From the NCBI RefSeq assembly GCF_009829085.1, contig NZ_WUQY01000002.1:124001-188000 (forward strand): 64,000 nt of DNA, given 5' to 3'. This DNA is from Sphingobacterium bovisgrunnientis (GTDB lineage Bacteria; Bacteroidota; Bacteroidia; Sphingobacteriales; Sphingobacteriaceae). Shown piece after piece: positions 34,936-45,098 of this stretch (its first letter is position 1; the number at the start of each line of letters is the position of its first letter). The notes below the pieces were generated by a model. It did not search any database. It was not told the DNA's origin and saw only the letters and a program-made list of their open reading frames with translations. The position numbers and the translations under genes were made by a program.

Positions 34936-35849
34936 TACCAATCTAACAATTCTAAAATACGGCTTAAATCATCTTCTGATTCAAAAGGAATTTCTATTGC
35001 CCCCTTACCTTTTGTGTTTTTCAAGTTTAGACGTACGCGTGTAGAGAATTTAGATGCCAAATCATCTTCAATTTTTTGATATTGAAAATCCATTTGCTTT
35101 CCAACTCCTTTACCTTTTTTAGGTTTTAGCTGCTCTTGAATATTTCGCACCAAAATCTCAGCCATACGAACAGATAAATCTTTGTCGATTATTTCCTGAT
35201 ACACAAAAAGTTGTTTATCAATATCACCAACATTGATTAGTGCACGTGCATGACCCATTGATATTTTACCATCACGGATACCAATTTGGATCACTGGTGG
35301 CAATTTCAAAAGACGAAGATAGTTTGTTACCGTAGATCTATTTTTAGATACACGATCACCAAGTTCTTCTTGTTTCAAGTTACACTCTTCAATCATACGT
35401 TGGAAACTTAATGCCACCTCAATAGCATTTAAGTTCTCACGTTGGATGTTTTCAATCAACGCCATTTCCAACATCTGTTGGTCATTTGCCGTACGCACAT
35501 AAGCTGGAATCTCTGTAATTCCGGCTAGCATAGACGCACGTAAACGACGCTCACCACTGATGAGTTGGTATTGATTTTTGCTGACTTGCCTTACTGTAAT
35601 TGGCTGAATCAACCCTTGCAACACAATAGATTCAGAAAGCTCTTTTAAAGCATTCTCATCAAAATCTGTACGCGGCTGAAATGGGTTTACAGCAATTTCT
35701 TCAATTTTTATAAAATTAATACTACCTGCTGAAGGTGCGGCTGTATCACCGATCTCTCGTGAAGAAGTATTAGGAGATATTTTCAAATCATCCTGCAATA
35801 GCGCACCAAGTCCTTTTCCTAATCCTGTTTTACGTTGTAATGCTGCCAT
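34935..35849 (-). CDS. parB: Chromosome partitioning protein ParB
   Basis: ParB binds parS sites near the origin and spreads using CTP. The 304-residue protein starts with a basic KTGLGKGLGALL ParA-interaction segment, then the ParB/Srx nuclease-like CTP-binding domain (ISVNPFQPR-type: IAVNPFQPRTDFD; and ISGERRLRAS). A helix-turn-helix region follows (QEELGDRVSKNRSTVTNYLRLLKLP), with a short C-terminal dimer domain. It starts on the last base of parA. A parS-like 16-mer was not found in the window. Confidence 0.96.
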   Translation of the reverse strand: MAALQRKTGLGKGLGALLQDDLKISPNTSSREIGDTAAPSAGSINFIKIEEIAVNPFQPRTDFDENALKELSESIVLQGLIQPITVRQVSKNQYQLISGERRLRASMLAGITEIPAYVRTANDQQMLEMALIENIQRENLNAIEVALSFQRMIEECNLKQEELGDRVSKNRSTVTNYLRLLKLPPVIQIGIRDGKISMGHARALINVGDIDKQLFVYQEIIDKDLSVRMAEILVRNIQEQLKPKKGKGVGKQMDFQYQKIEDDLASKFSTRVRLNLKNTKGKGAIEIPFESEDDLSRILELLDW

Positions 35850-36649
35850 TATACGATTGCTTTTTCTTCTTTATTTATTTCTACCAATCCGTTCTTTTGT
35901 AAAATCTCACGAGCTAAGTTCAAATAGTTTATCGCGCCTTTGCATGATGCGTCGTGCATGATAACAGAGATACCGAAGCTAGGAGCTTCACTTAATCGTG
36001 TATTACGCTGAATAATGGTTTCGAAAACCAAATCTGTAAAATGTGTACGAACTTCTTCTACGACTTGATTAGAAAGACGTAAACGTACATCATACATCGT
36101 CAACAAAATACCTTCAATTTCCAAATTGGTATTTAATCTATTTTGAACGATTTTGATGGTATTTAATAATTTACCCAAACCTTCCAAAGCGAAATACTCA
36201 CATTGCACTGGAATGATGACTGAATCAGACGCTGTCAAGGCATTAATCGTAATTAACCCTAATGATGGTGAACAATCAATGATGATGAAATCATAATCAT
36301 CTTTGATTTCATCCAACATTTTCTTCATTTTGTATTCGCGTTCGTTCAGATTAATCATCTCAATCTCCGCTCCTACCAAATCAATATGTGCTGGCAGCAA
36401 ATCCAAATGTGGCGTGTCGGTTGCTTTAATGGCATCACGAGGATTCAAATCATTTACCAAACACTCGTATACACTAGCCTTGATTCCACGTGGATCAAAA
36501 CCAATCCCTGAAGTAGAATTTGCTTGTGGATCTGCATCCACCAACAACGTTTTATATTCTAAAACAGCCAAACTTGCGGCCAAGTTGATCGAAGTTGTTG
36601 TTTTCCCTACGCCGCCCTTTTGATTTGCTATTGCAATTATTTTTCCCAT
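35849..36649 (-). CDS. parA: Chromosome partitioning ATPase ParA/Soj
   Basis: The 266-residue ATPase has the deviant Walker A box IANQKGGVGKTTTSINLA, then LLVDADPQANS and IIDCSPSLG (Walker B). It works with ParB in segregation of the chromosome origin. It is first in the operon with parB, DUF5683, dapB and lepB, and divergent from the FMN reductase across a 207-base gap that has no other gene. This is the chromosomal form: no replication initiator is near. Confidence 0.96.
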   Translation of the reverse strand: MGKIIAIANQKGGVGKTTTSINLAASLAVLEYKTLLVDADPQANSTSGIGFDPRGIKASVYECLVNDLNPRDAIKATDTPHLDLLPAHIDLVGAEIEMINLNEREYKMKKMLDEIKDDYDFIIIDCSPSLGLITINALTASDSVIIPVQCEYFALEGLGKLLNTIKIVQNRLNTNLEIEGILLTMYDVRLRLSNQVVEEVRTHFTDLVFETIIQRNTRLSEAPSFGISVIMHDASCKGAINYLNLAREILQKNGLVEINKEEKAIV

Positions 36650-36856
36650 GAGATACCGAACCTTTACAATTTTTATACTATCAATTGCAGTTCTCTGATA
36701 AAATTAACAGTTACTGTAGGTATTAAATACTTAAATGATGTTAAATTTACTATTTTTGAGAACTTCCTGATACTATTACTCAGGATGCTAAGATACAAAA
36801 AATTGGTTTACGATTAGACAAATCGTGTATCGATTACGATAAGTTGCAACGTCACA

Positions 36857-37378
36857 ATGAATTTAATTATATCAGGTACAAATAGGCTGGGTAGTAACTC
36901 TTTAAAAGTAGCTAACTATTACAAAGAAGAATTGCACAGTAAAGGTGAAGAATGGGAAATATTCTCTTTGGAAGATTTGCCTCACGACATTTTGTATACC
37001 GATTTGTACGGTAAAAGATCTAACGCTTTTGCAAGTATACAGACTAAAGTTTCAGCCGCTAAAAAATTCATTTTTATTATTCCTGAATATAATGGCAGCT
37101 ACCCTGGAGCACTAAAAATTTTCGTGGATGCTTGCGCTTACCCAGCTTCTTTTTACCACAAAAAAGCCGCTTTGGTTGGTGTTTCTACAGGTAAATATGG
37201 CAATATTCGTGGAGTAGATCATTTCACGGGTGTTTGCAATTATGTGCGTATGCACGTATTACCTCTAAAAATCCACATACCTCATATCAAAGACGAACTG
37301 AACAGCTATGGAGTATTTGTCGACCCGATCACTCAAAAATTTATTAAAGAGCAGATTGAAGAGATTGTAAGGTTTTAA
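36857..37378 (+). CDS. NAD(P)H-dependent FMN reductase family protein
   Basis: The 173-residue flavodoxin-fold protein has the phosphate loop SGTNRLGSNSLKVA near the N-terminus and the FMN-contacting PEYNGSYPGALKIFVDA (residues about 74-90), both typical of NADPH-dependent FMN/chromate/quinone reductases. Physiological substrate is unknown. It stands alone between the divergent parA operon and a strong terminator. Confidence 0.9.
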   Translation: MNLIISGTNRLGSNSLKVANYYKEELHSKGEEWEIFSLEDLPHDILYTDLYGKRSNAFASIQTKVSAAKKFIFIIPEYNGSYPGALKIFVDACAYPASFYHKKAALVGVSTGKYGNIRGVDHFTGVCNYVRMHVLPLKIHIPHIKDELNSYGVFVDPITQKFIKEQIEEIVRF

Positions 37379-37391
37379 GAGACCTTACTAA

Positions 37392-37434
37392 TTTTTCATC
37401 AGACTGCTGTAACTAACAGCAGCCTAATGAAAAA
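37392..37434. terminator. Terminator between the FMN reductase and the first SusCD unit
   Basis: Bases 37392-37410 pair with 37416-37434 over 17 of 19 positions around a five-base loop, core CTGCTGT/ACAGCAG. TTTTT begins and AAAAA ends the structure, so it can act in both directions between convergent genes. Confidence 0.8.
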
Positions 37435-37457
37435 TGATATAGATTTTGGTTAGTGCA

Positions 37458-38354
37458 TTACTTTCTTATTTCCATGCGCAATTCTTCCTGCATTTCACGA
37501 ATCTCATTGTTGAGAATATAACGATAGGATAATAAGAAGACGTTAAACTTACGTCCGAAAGATTCTTCGACATGAAAAGTATTTGGGAAACGTGAATTTC
37601 CGTCAATTTGCTCTACTTCTATATTCTTGTAGGGTTTGATTTTTACTTTGTTTTCCGCATCAACCTCAAGGAGTATTGCTGAATTTGCAATATTTTCTTC
37701 ATCACTTACAAATGACTCGGTACCTGCTATCACACGTACACTGTTTGAAGAAATTGGGAATAATTGTTTACTTGCAGCAGTTATTGCACCGTTCAATAAT
37801 CCTGTCATACTATAAAACGAATTTGCAGACTGAGAAGCATATTGATTATATATTGACACTTTATACAAAATATTCTTCTTCGTTGGATTAAGTTCCAGCC
37901 CTTCTGCATCTGCAGCAACAAGGCTTATGAAGTAAGTTGAATCTGGTGATAAACCATCTGGGCGAAGTTTTATTAAAGTACGACCTGTACGTTCACCAGC
38001 TTTTATCACAAGTTTGTAATCGGGTATTTCATATTTATCACTTGGCAAAAGTCTAGCATATCGCGAAGAATCGGCGTCATATAATGACCAATTGTATCTG
38101 TTAAACGGCGTATTTTCTTCTATTAAGTTTAATGATAGATCTTTTGTTGGTGCATATGATCCGCCAACGGAGGCTGAAATATACCCTGTAACTTCCTCTC
38201 CATTCAAAGGAACTACTTCTTCAAAATTATTATGGTATGAACTACTTATCAATGCTACCACATTTTTATACATTTCTTGTTCAAAGACTTCTGTATCATT
38301 ACAAGAAATCATGCAAAAAGGTAAACTAAGTAGCGCTATTATACTGCGTTTCAT
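37458..38354 (-). CDS. SusCD-associated lipoprotein (DUF1735/DUF4361 type)
   Basis: The 298-residue protein has a lipoprotein signal (FCMISC, Cys18), so it is probably exposed at the cell surface. The N-terminal half (about 25-160: VVALISSSYHNNFEEVVPL, SVGGSYAPTKDLSLNLIEENTPFN, DYKLVIKAGERTGRTLIKL) fits the DUF1735 domain of surface glycan-binding proteins encoded with SusCD. The C-terminal half fits DUF4361, ending in LLSYRYILNNEIREMQEEL. It is the last gene of a four-gene leftward unit and probably helps capture the substrate of that system. Family names are from memory of patterns. Confidence 0.75.
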   Translation of the reverse strand: MKRSIIALLSLPFCMISCNDTEVFEQEMYKNVVALISSSYHNNFEEVVPLNGEEVTGYISASVGGSYAPTKDLSLNLIEENTPFNRYNWSLYDADSSRYARLLPSDKYEIPDYKLVIKAGERTGRTLIKLRPDGLSPDSTYFISLVAADAEGLELNPTKKNILYKVSIYNQYASQSANSFYSMTGLLNGAITAASKQLFPISSNSVRVIAGTESFVSDEENIANSAILLEVDAENKVKIKPYKNIEVEQIDGNSRFPNTFHVEESFGRKFNVFLLSYRYILNNEIREMQEELRMEIRK

Positions 38355-38382
38355 GATTATTATTTTATGTTATTACTTTAAT

Positions 38383-40404
38383 CTAATAGCCTGGGTTCTG
38401 CACCACAGATGGCAATCTTCGTAGCTCGGCACGAGGAATAGGAAGCCAAACTAATTTTTTATTAACCTCACGTTTTAAAAATGAAGATGAACCTGGAATA
38501 ACACGACGGTAATAGGTTTCTGGCGTAGCACCGTCAGGATTCATGCCACTCATAGGCTCACGTTCTGTATCTTCATATATTCCCCATCTACGTACATCAT
38601 AGTAACGAAGATTTTCCCATAAGAATTCTACCATGCGCTCACGCTCAATTTGATCTTGCAACAAGTCTACATTATTCAATTGCGCAGCTGTCAATCCTGG
38701 AAGTCCAGCACGATAACGCACTAAATTAAATGATGCTTTGATCTCTTCTATATCTCTGCTTAAGGTATAACTTTGATTACCCAACTGCACCGTATGACTT
38801 CCAGTTAAATTATTTAGTGCCTCTGCATAAATCAACAATATCTCCGCATAGCGAATTATTGAATATGCCTTGTCAATTCTACGTGCCCCTGTTCCTGTCA
38901 ACGCATCCATCGGATGATTATATTTTTTGATTACATAACCAGTGATTGGATAATTTGGAGAAGAAGCTGTTACACCACCACGACCATCAGCACCTTGGTA
39001 ATAATAGTCTGCTGCATGATTTGTTTTTGACACGACACTTAGGTTCTGCCATACTGCACCATTGAATCCGACCGATGCATAAAATCGCATTTCTCTATTA
39101 GCATACATGTTATAAACTCCAGCATTCAGTGGGTAACCAGAAAATCTTTTTGCTTGGGAAGTGAAGCCATTTTCGGAATAATAACCATCAGCTGAAGCTT
39201 CTTCTTTTGTACGACCATCGTCCATTAAATAGGCATCCACAACCTTTTGAGTCACACAAAAACGTCCCCATCCACCAAGTGAGGGTGGAAATGCCCCTTG
39301 ATTGATTGTAGTATTAATGTATGGCGCATTCTTAGCCCAAATAAACTCTGGGTTTACAGCAGCATATTCCTCCCCTGTAAAGATATCGGAATAAGATTTG
39401 AATGCATCTATACCACCAGCACCATTGGGATAGCTGCTGTAAAAGTTTGGATCAGAAGTTACTCCTTTTGGTAGTGGAGCGGTCAACTCGTCAGCATCTG
39501 CGGTATGCAATTTGTATTTACCCATTTCCATTACACGTTTTGCGGCAGCGGCTGCTAGCGCCCATCTTGATTCATCATAATTTTGTGAGACGTAGTGTAC
39601 CCCATCTGAAGCACGTGTCCACGACCCAAAATAAGCAGCAGCCGCTTGTCCACCATTGTATAATGGACTAGCGTGCATTAAACGCAGCCTAGCTACCAAT
39701 GCATAAGCAGCACCTTTTGTTGGTTTGCCGAAATCTAAAATGCCAACATCTGAAGGCATAAGTAATGCAGCTTTTTCAAATTCCCCACAAACATAATCCA
39801 TTGCTTCATCAAACGTTGCGCGCTCTCTATCATAATATGGAAGATCTTCATTTGTATTTACAATCTCATCACCCAAAATAATAGGAGGTCCAAAGTCTAG
39901 TAACAGATAATAATAAGCATAAGCTCTTATAAAACGTGTGTATCCCTCAATTCTAGCACGATCACTATTTGTCAAGTCTTGTGGTTGATCAAGATTGCTT
40001 AATATAAAGTTTGCTTTGCGAATAATCTTATAGTACCTACCCCATTGATTTAAATTGGGTGTTCCTTCACCAAAGAAATCCGGCGTGATACGTCCTGTTG
40101 CAAAGTCCATCCCATGATAAATATTCCCCGAACCATTTGCGTTTGTTAAACCGTTGAATGCTTCATCAGAAGCCATAGGCCCTGGTGTATGTGCATTACG
40201 AACAGTACTAGACTCATCCAAAAACATGGCGGCAGCTCCCCACATATAGGCTTCCATGTTTCGCGTATTGCTAAAAACTGAATCTATTTGAAACTCATCG
40301 TCAAAGTAATTATCAATGTTTAAATAATCCTTACATGATGTCATAGATAAGGAAATTAGTAGAACCGATGCTCCAAAAACTCTTTTTAGAATTGACTTTT
40401 TCAT
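38383..40404 (-). CDS. SusD/RagB-family nutrient-binding lipoprotein
   Basis: The 673-residue protein has a lipobox (MTSC, Cys24), then the SusD architecture: N-terminal TPR-like helices (RIEGYTRFIRAYAYYYLLLDFGPP) and a C-terminal RagB/SusD domain (RYAEILLIYAEALNN, IERERMVEFLWENLRYYDVRRWG). SusD caps the SusC transporter and binds the incoming ligand. It follows susC by 24 bases. At 673 residues it is longer than the usual 500-600, consistent with a ligand other than starch. No glycosidase is encoded nearby. Confidence 0.93.
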   Translation of the reverse strand: MKKSILKRVFGASVLLISLSMTSCKDYLNIDNYFDDEFQIDSVFSNTRNMEAYMWGAAAMFLDESSTVRNAHTPGPMASDEAFNGLTNANGSGNIYHGMDFATGRITPDFFGEGTPNLNQWGRYYKIIRKANFILSNLDQPQDLTNSDRARIEGYTRFIRAYAYYYLLLDFGPPIILGDEIVNTNEDLPYYDRERATFDEAMDYVCGEFEKAALLMPSDVGILDFGKPTKGAAYALVARLRLMHASPLYNGGQAAAAYFGSWTRASDGVHYVSQNYDESRWALAAAAAKRVMEMGKYKLHTADADELTAPLPKGVTSDPNFYSSYPNGAGGIDAFKSYSDIFTGEEYAAVNPEFIWAKNAPYINTTINQGAFPPSLGGWGRFCVTQKVVDAYLMDDGRTKEEASADGYYSENGFTSQAKRFSGYPLNAGVYNMYANREMRFYASVGFNGAVWQNLSVVSKTNHAADYYYQGADGRGGVTASSPNYPITGYVIKKYNHPMDALTGTGARRIDKAYSIIRYAEILLIYAEALNNLTGSHTVQLGNQSYTLSRDIEEIKASFNLVRYRAGLPGLTAAQLNNVDLLQDQIERERMVEFLWENLRYYDVRRWGIYEDTEREPMSGMNPDGATPETYYRRVIPGSSSFLKREVNKKLVWLPIPRAELRRLPSVVQNPGY

Positions 40405-40428
40405 TTATTTGAATTCTATCTTTCTTTC

Positions 40429-43400
40429 TTAAAAATTAACATAAACTTGCACCGAATACGTAGATGGTATTGGGTAACGACGACCATTAAACCTTGCTTG
40501 CTCTGGATCGAATATTTTCACCGTATCCCACGTATAAAGGTTATTTCCAACAAATTGTAAATCCAAAGATTTTATACCAGCCTTTCTTAGGAAATTAGGA
40601 TTTACGTTATAACTAATTGTTACCTCTTGCAAGCGAATGTATTTGGCGTCTCCTTGCCAGAATGTAGATGTTTGATTATTGTTTGTGCTTCCGCCGTAAG
40701 CTAATCGTGGGAATTTCGCATTTGGATTTTCTGCTAAAGATGGATCAATACCATTTGCCATGGCATAATCCATAGGAATCCATCTGTTTGCAGGATCTGC
40801 AACAATGTCCAATACATTTCCAAGTGCTCCTTCGTAGAATGGACGGTAGCCTATTCCACCATAAAAGAATGGGCTACTTCCTGTACCTTTAAATAATACC
40901 CCCAGTGAAAGCTTTTTATAACGAAACTCTCCTCCAAATCCATACATAATTAACGGCAGTTCGTCACTATGTGTCAATGGCACTTTGTCCAAATTGTCAA
41001 TCATACCATCACCATTAACATCTTTGTATTTGATGTCACCTGGCATCACCGCACCAAAAGTTTGTTGCGGACTGTATTTGATGTCATCTTGGTCTTTAAA
41101 TAATCCAATTGCTTGTAAACCGCGGATGGAATTGTGTGGAAAGTTATTGTATTCTAAATATGGATGTTCAAGGTATGCTTGCTCCCAATTTTTAACCATA
41201 GTCTTTGAGTATGTGAAATTACCACGGACAGTGAAATCCAAATCCGAAGTAATTCTTCCTTTATAGGAAATGTTACCATCCGCACCCGAACTTTGCATAC
41301 GACCTACATTTGCAAAAGGATTTGAAATAACCCCTACGTAATCTGGAACCTGTACACGTTGTTGGAAAATACCATTACGCATATCTTTGAAGATATCGAA
41401 CACGAAATCAACTTTGTTATTGAATAATTTACCTTCAAAACCGATGTTTGTCTTGATAGCACGTTCCCAAGCTAAATTATCTGCGCCAATACGTGTTTCA
41501 TTAACAGTTTCAATACCACCTATTCCCCAAACATCAGTACCCTCACCGATATTTGAATTACCTTGATTTACTTTTGTCAAATAAGGGAAACGAATACTCG
41601 AAATACGGTCATTACCTACCGAGCCATACGAAGCTCTAATCTTGAAATAATCCAACCATGGTGCTGATTCTTTTAGGAACTCATAGCTAGATGGCACCCA
41701 TCCCAATGCTACAGAAGGAAAGAAACCATATTGTCTACCCGGTTGAAAGTTCTCCGAGCCTGTGTAACCAAAATTTGCATCTAATAAATACCTGTCTTTA
41801 TAACCATAAGTGAAACGGCTGGACACGCCTTGATAACGTAATGGAATTGCATCTAAATTACTTTTAGCATCTTTAGTATCTTTGGCATCACTCATGTAAT
41901 AATAAATCAATGCAGAAGTACGGTGATCCTCATTGAATACTTTATCGTAATTGATTACAGATTCGAGGAAGTACTTACGAAATTGTCTTATATCTTTATT
42001 GTACGAAGCTTTTTGTTCTGGCACTGTTAAGATTGTGATCAACGATCCATCAGCAGCTCTACCCAAAGCATTATACAATGCGGGCTGAACGTGACGTCTT
42101 TCGTTGAAATAGCTGTAAATATCATACGCTCCTTGCACTCTAAACTTCAAACCATCTAACACACCCGACAAATCTTGATTCAACGCTAAGGTTGTTTTAC
42201 CTCTGTACTCTTCATCCAGAGCTTTACCTGTTCTATTGATCATCACATAAGGTGAAGATTGATCTCCTGTACCACGTCCTGGTAATAAACCATTAGAGAA
42301 TTGAGTTGGAATAGTTAATGGCGTAAGGCGTGATTGCGCTCCCCATATATTATCCGTATTGGCTAGACCTGGCTGCGTTAACGCTGATAAAAATCCGTCA
42401 GAACCTAAGAAGACTTTTGTTGTTTTAGTAAGGTTCACATCCAAATTGATTCGGTAATTGTAAGAATTGAAACCCACGTTAGAACTGTATACAGAGTTTT
42501 TATCAACCTTATATGCTGCGGTTTGTGTTTTACCACCTAAGCTTAGGAAGTAACGTGCAACCTCCGATCCACCACGACCACTTACATAGTAACTGTTAGA
42601 CCAGAAATTCTTATTTAATATTTCTTCTTGCCAATCAACATTGGGGTATAAATCTGGATCTAGCCCATCTCTGATAATACCCATTTCTACATCATTGTAC
42701 AAAGGAGTGTTACCACGTATTACATTTGCTTCATTGGCCAATTTTGCATAATCATAGGCATCTAAATACTTTGGCAAGCGATTTAACGCAGATAAAGTCG
42801 TATTTGCACGTGCTGTTAATTGAATACGATCAACTAAACCACGCTTAGTAGTAACTAAAACAACTCCATTAGCACCTCGAACACCATATACTGCCGTAGC
42901 AGAAGCATCTTTCAAAATTGAGAAGCTCTCAATATCTGCGGGATCCAATGTATTTAAATTCCCTTCCAATCCATCAATCAATACTAATGCACTGTTGTTG
43001 GCTCCAAAAGTTCCAATACCTCTCACCCAGAAATCTGCATTGTTTTTACCCGGCTCGCCACTTGTCTGCATAGAAATCACACCTGCTGCTCGCCCCCCCA
43101 AAAGGTTTGTAATAGAAGGTGCAGGACTTTGTAAATCTTTGACATCAACCGTTGTTATTGCTCCGACATTACTAATTTTACGCTGTACATTACCGAGACC
43201 GACAACTACTACTTCATCAATCGCCGCATTATCTTCATCGAGTGTGATTACTAAATTTACAGTATCAGTAATTGCGACAAACTCTTGGGTCTTATAGCCT
43301 ATAGAAGTGAAAACCACCTTATCTCCATAGATTGCTTTAATTTTAAAATTACCTGAGTTATCTGTAGAAAGACCCGAAGAAGGCTTGTCTTTTATATATA

Positions 43401-43536
43401 TTGACACGTTTGGTAATATATTATTGTTGACATCTATTACTTTCCCTGCAATAGACACTTCTTTCCCTTGCTGCGCAGCCACTGGCGTAATAAATACACA
43501 GAACAACAACAAGGAGAATATTTTTATGATTTTCAT
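40429..43536 (-). CDS. SusC/RagA-family TonB-linked outer-membrane transporter
   Basis: The 1035-residue protein has a signal peptide (ending about VAAQQ, residue 22) and a carboxypeptidase-regulatory-like domain (28-105). The plug carries the SusC signatures LLGGRAAGVISMQTSGEPG and ILKDASATAVYGVRGANGVVLVTTKRG, followed by a 22-strand barrel ending YSVQVYVNF. It imports a glycan, peptide or similar large nutrient together with the SusD encoded next. It starts 16 bases after the NHL/IPT lipoprotein stop, so the four genes form one operon. Confidence 0.95.
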   Translation of the reverse strand: MKIIKIFSLLLFCVFITPVAAQQGKEVSIAGKVIDVNNNILPNVSIYIKDKPSSGLSTDNSGNFKIKAIYGDKVVFTSIGYKTQEFVAITDTVNLVITLDEDNAAIDEVVVVGLGNVQRKISNVGAITTVDVKDLQSPAPSITNLLGGRAAGVISMQTSGEPGKNNADFWVRGIGTFGANNSALVLIDGLEGNLNTLDPADIESFSILKDASATAVYGVRGANGVVLVTTKRGLVDRIQLTARANTTLSALNRLPKYLDAYDYAKLANEANVIRGNTPLYNDVEMGIIRDGLDPDLYPNVDWQEEILNKNFWSNSYYVSGRGGSEVARYFLSLGGKTQTAAYKVDKNSVYSSNVGFNSYNYRINLDVNLTKTTKVFLGSDGFLSALTQPGLANTDNIWGAQSRLTPLTIPTQFSNGLLPGRGTGDQSSPYVMINRTGKALDEEYRGKTTLALNQDLSGVLDGLKFRVQGAYDIYSYFNERRHVQPALYNALGRAADGSLITILTVPEQKASYNKDIRQFRKYFLESVINYDKVFNEDHRTSALIYYYMSDAKDTKDAKSNLDAIPLRYQGVSSRFTYGYKDRYLLDANFGYTGSENFQPGRQYGFFPSVALGWVPSSYEFLKESAPWLDYFKIRASYGSVGNDRISSIRFPYLTKVNQGNSNIGEGTDVWGIGGIETVNETRIGADNLAWERAIKTNIGFEGKLFNNKVDFVFDIFKDMRNGIFQQRVQVPDYVGVISNPFANVGRMQSSGADGNISYKGRITSDLDFTVRGNFTYSKTMVKNWEQAYLEHPYLEYNNFPHNSIRGLQAIGLFKDQDDIKYSPQQTFGAVMPGDIKYKDVNGDGMIDNLDKVPLTHSDELPLIMYGFGGEFRYKKLSLGVLFKGTGSSPFFYGGIGYRPFYEGALGNVLDIVADPANRWIPMDYAMANGIDPSLAENPNAKFPRLAYGGSTNNNQTSTFWQGDAKYIRLQEVTISYNVNPNFLRKAGIKSLDLQFVGNNLYTWDTVKIFDPEQARFNGRRYPIPSTYSVQVYVNF

Positions 43537-43552
43537 TTTTAATGATTGATTA

Positions 43553-44902
43553 TTATTCGATTACTAATTTTCGGATTCTGGCATTACTCCAATCTGCAAT
43601 GTATATGTGCCCCGATTCATTCACAGCTACACCCCAAGGTTGATTAAAAAGTGATTCTGCAGGCCCTCCATCTTTAAATCCGGCTTTACCTGGCTGTCCT
43701 GCCACAGTCGTAACGATTCTGTCAGGTGATACCATACGTATCGCATGATTTCCATAATCCGCAACGAACATATTTCCATCATTATCAAACTTAATGTCCT
43801 TTGGAAGGTTAAAAAGTGCATCTTCAATTGGCCCATCTTTGAAAGCCGATCCTCCTGGCGCATTCAATCTTTTGAATCCACCTGTTCCATCCGGATCTCT
43901 TAGATCCAAGACCATAATTCCTTGCCTAAATTCGATTGGACTCGCGTTAGAATGCAACGTGATATATAGCTCCCAAGGTTTTGCTGGGTTGATAGCTTGG
44001 CCATATTGAGAACCATAAGGGCCTTGATGTACGATCTTCGCTTCTAAAGTTTGTGGATTTATACGAGCGACTTTGCCATCCCTAAAACGTGTATATAAAT
44101 TCCCATCCCAAGGAGAGAATGTTATAAAGTTTTTATAGCGGTCAGCCACAACAATAGATGCATAATCACTAGTAGAATATTTAGCATTACGTTGACGTGG
44201 ATACCAAGCTTCTTTAGGATCAAAAGTGAACATAACTTCTTGTACAGATTCATGCGCTGCGGTCACAACCCCAGTTGCCCGATCTACAGTGAGACCATTA
44301 GCAAACAAAACTCTTCCCGTTGCTGGTGATTGAATTAGTGGCGTTACAATATTTTCTGCTTCATTGATACGAGCAACGCCGAATGTTGCTTCGGTGCTAC
44401 CTACAGTATTCCCATCTCGCCAAGACATGAAAATATTTCCTTCACGGTCTAATTCTAAATATTTACCATAAACTGTTGCTTCCGATAATGGACCTGGTGT
44501 AAATGATTTGATGCCATTACCAGTGACGGTACTCACCAAAGCTTGTGTATTGTAAACGAAAGAATTTTCATAGACAACAGAATCAGAACCTACAACAACA
44601 GAGATTGAAGGATTCTCTCCCGGTAAACGTGGTACAATTGCATAAATACGGTTTCCACTTGATGAAACGACAGTAGCTCGCGCCTTGTTGAAATAGACTT
44701 TTATTTTAGATGGGTCTTGACCAAAGTTTTCACCATCTAACAAAATTTTATCGCGTGCACCTCCTTCCGTAGGAAAGAATGAGGTCAGCTTAACTTCCTT
44801 ATTTGGATCATACTCAACAGCTGTGAATTTGCGTTCATCTTCACAGCTCGAAAAACTAATTAAGGCACTGATGATACAGCCCTTCAATAGGTAGCGATTC
44901 AT
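43553..44902 (-). CDS. IPT/TIG and NHL-repeat lipoprotein
   Basis: The 449-residue lipoprotein (lipobox SFSSC, Cys20) has an IPT/TIG domain (about 35-115: VKLTSFFPTEGGARDKILLDGENFGQDPSKIKVYF) and then an NHL-type beta-propeller (VSTVTGNG..., NLPKDIKFDNDGNMFVADYGNHAIRMVS, FNQPWGVAVNESGHIYIADWSNARIRKL). Such proteins are frequent in PULs and are thought to bind the substrate at the cell surface. It is the first gene of the leftward unit with SusC, SusD and the DUF1735-type protein; the 142 bases before it up to the terminator at 45045 hold its promoter region. Confidence 0.88.
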   Translation of the reverse strand: MNRYLLKGCIISALISFSSCEDERKFTAVEYDPNKEVKLTSFFPTEGGARDKILLDGENFGQDPSKIKVYFNKARATVVSSSGNRIYAIVPRLPGENPSISVVVGSDSVVYENSFVYNTQALVSTVTGNGIKSFTPGPLSEATVYGKYLELDREGNIFMSWRDGNTVGSTEATFGVARINEAENIVTPLIQSPATGRVLFANGLTVDRATGVVTAAHESVQEVMFTFDPKEAWYPRQRNAKYSTSDYASIVVADRYKNFITFSPWDGNLYTRFRDGKVARINPQTLEAKIVHQGPYGSQYGQAINPAKPWELYITLHSNASPIEFRQGIMVLDLRDPDGTGGFKRLNAPGGSAFKDGPIEDALFNLPKDIKFDNDGNMFVADYGNHAIRMVSPDRIVTTVAGQPGKAGFKDGGPAESLFNQPWGVAVNESGHIYIADWSNARIRKLVIE

Positions 44903-45044
44903 GGAATAATGGGTTAAATTAATTTGTTTTTTTCTATTGCAAGGATAGAAAGACTATGTTTAGTGAATATTAAGTAGTCGTTATTAAAACATTTTATTAA
45001 TTGATTTAACCCGTCCAAAATCCCTTACAATATGGATTAACCAC

Positions 45045-45072
45045 AAAAAGGATGGAATATAAATTCCATCCT
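45045..45072 (-). terminator. Terminator of the phosphoesterase gene
   Basis: AGGATGGAAT at 45049-45058 pairs with ATTCCATCCT at 45063-45072 around ATAA. On the minus strand a TTTTT run (complement of 45045-45049) follows the stem. Confidence 0.85.
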
Positions 45073-45098
45073 AAACATTGAAACGTATTACTTATGAA

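Noticed and set aside
36843..36850. GTTGCAAC before the FMN reductase, similar to the operator core at 4254
   Set aside because: A single 8-base match without the second half-site spacing; too short to call an operator.
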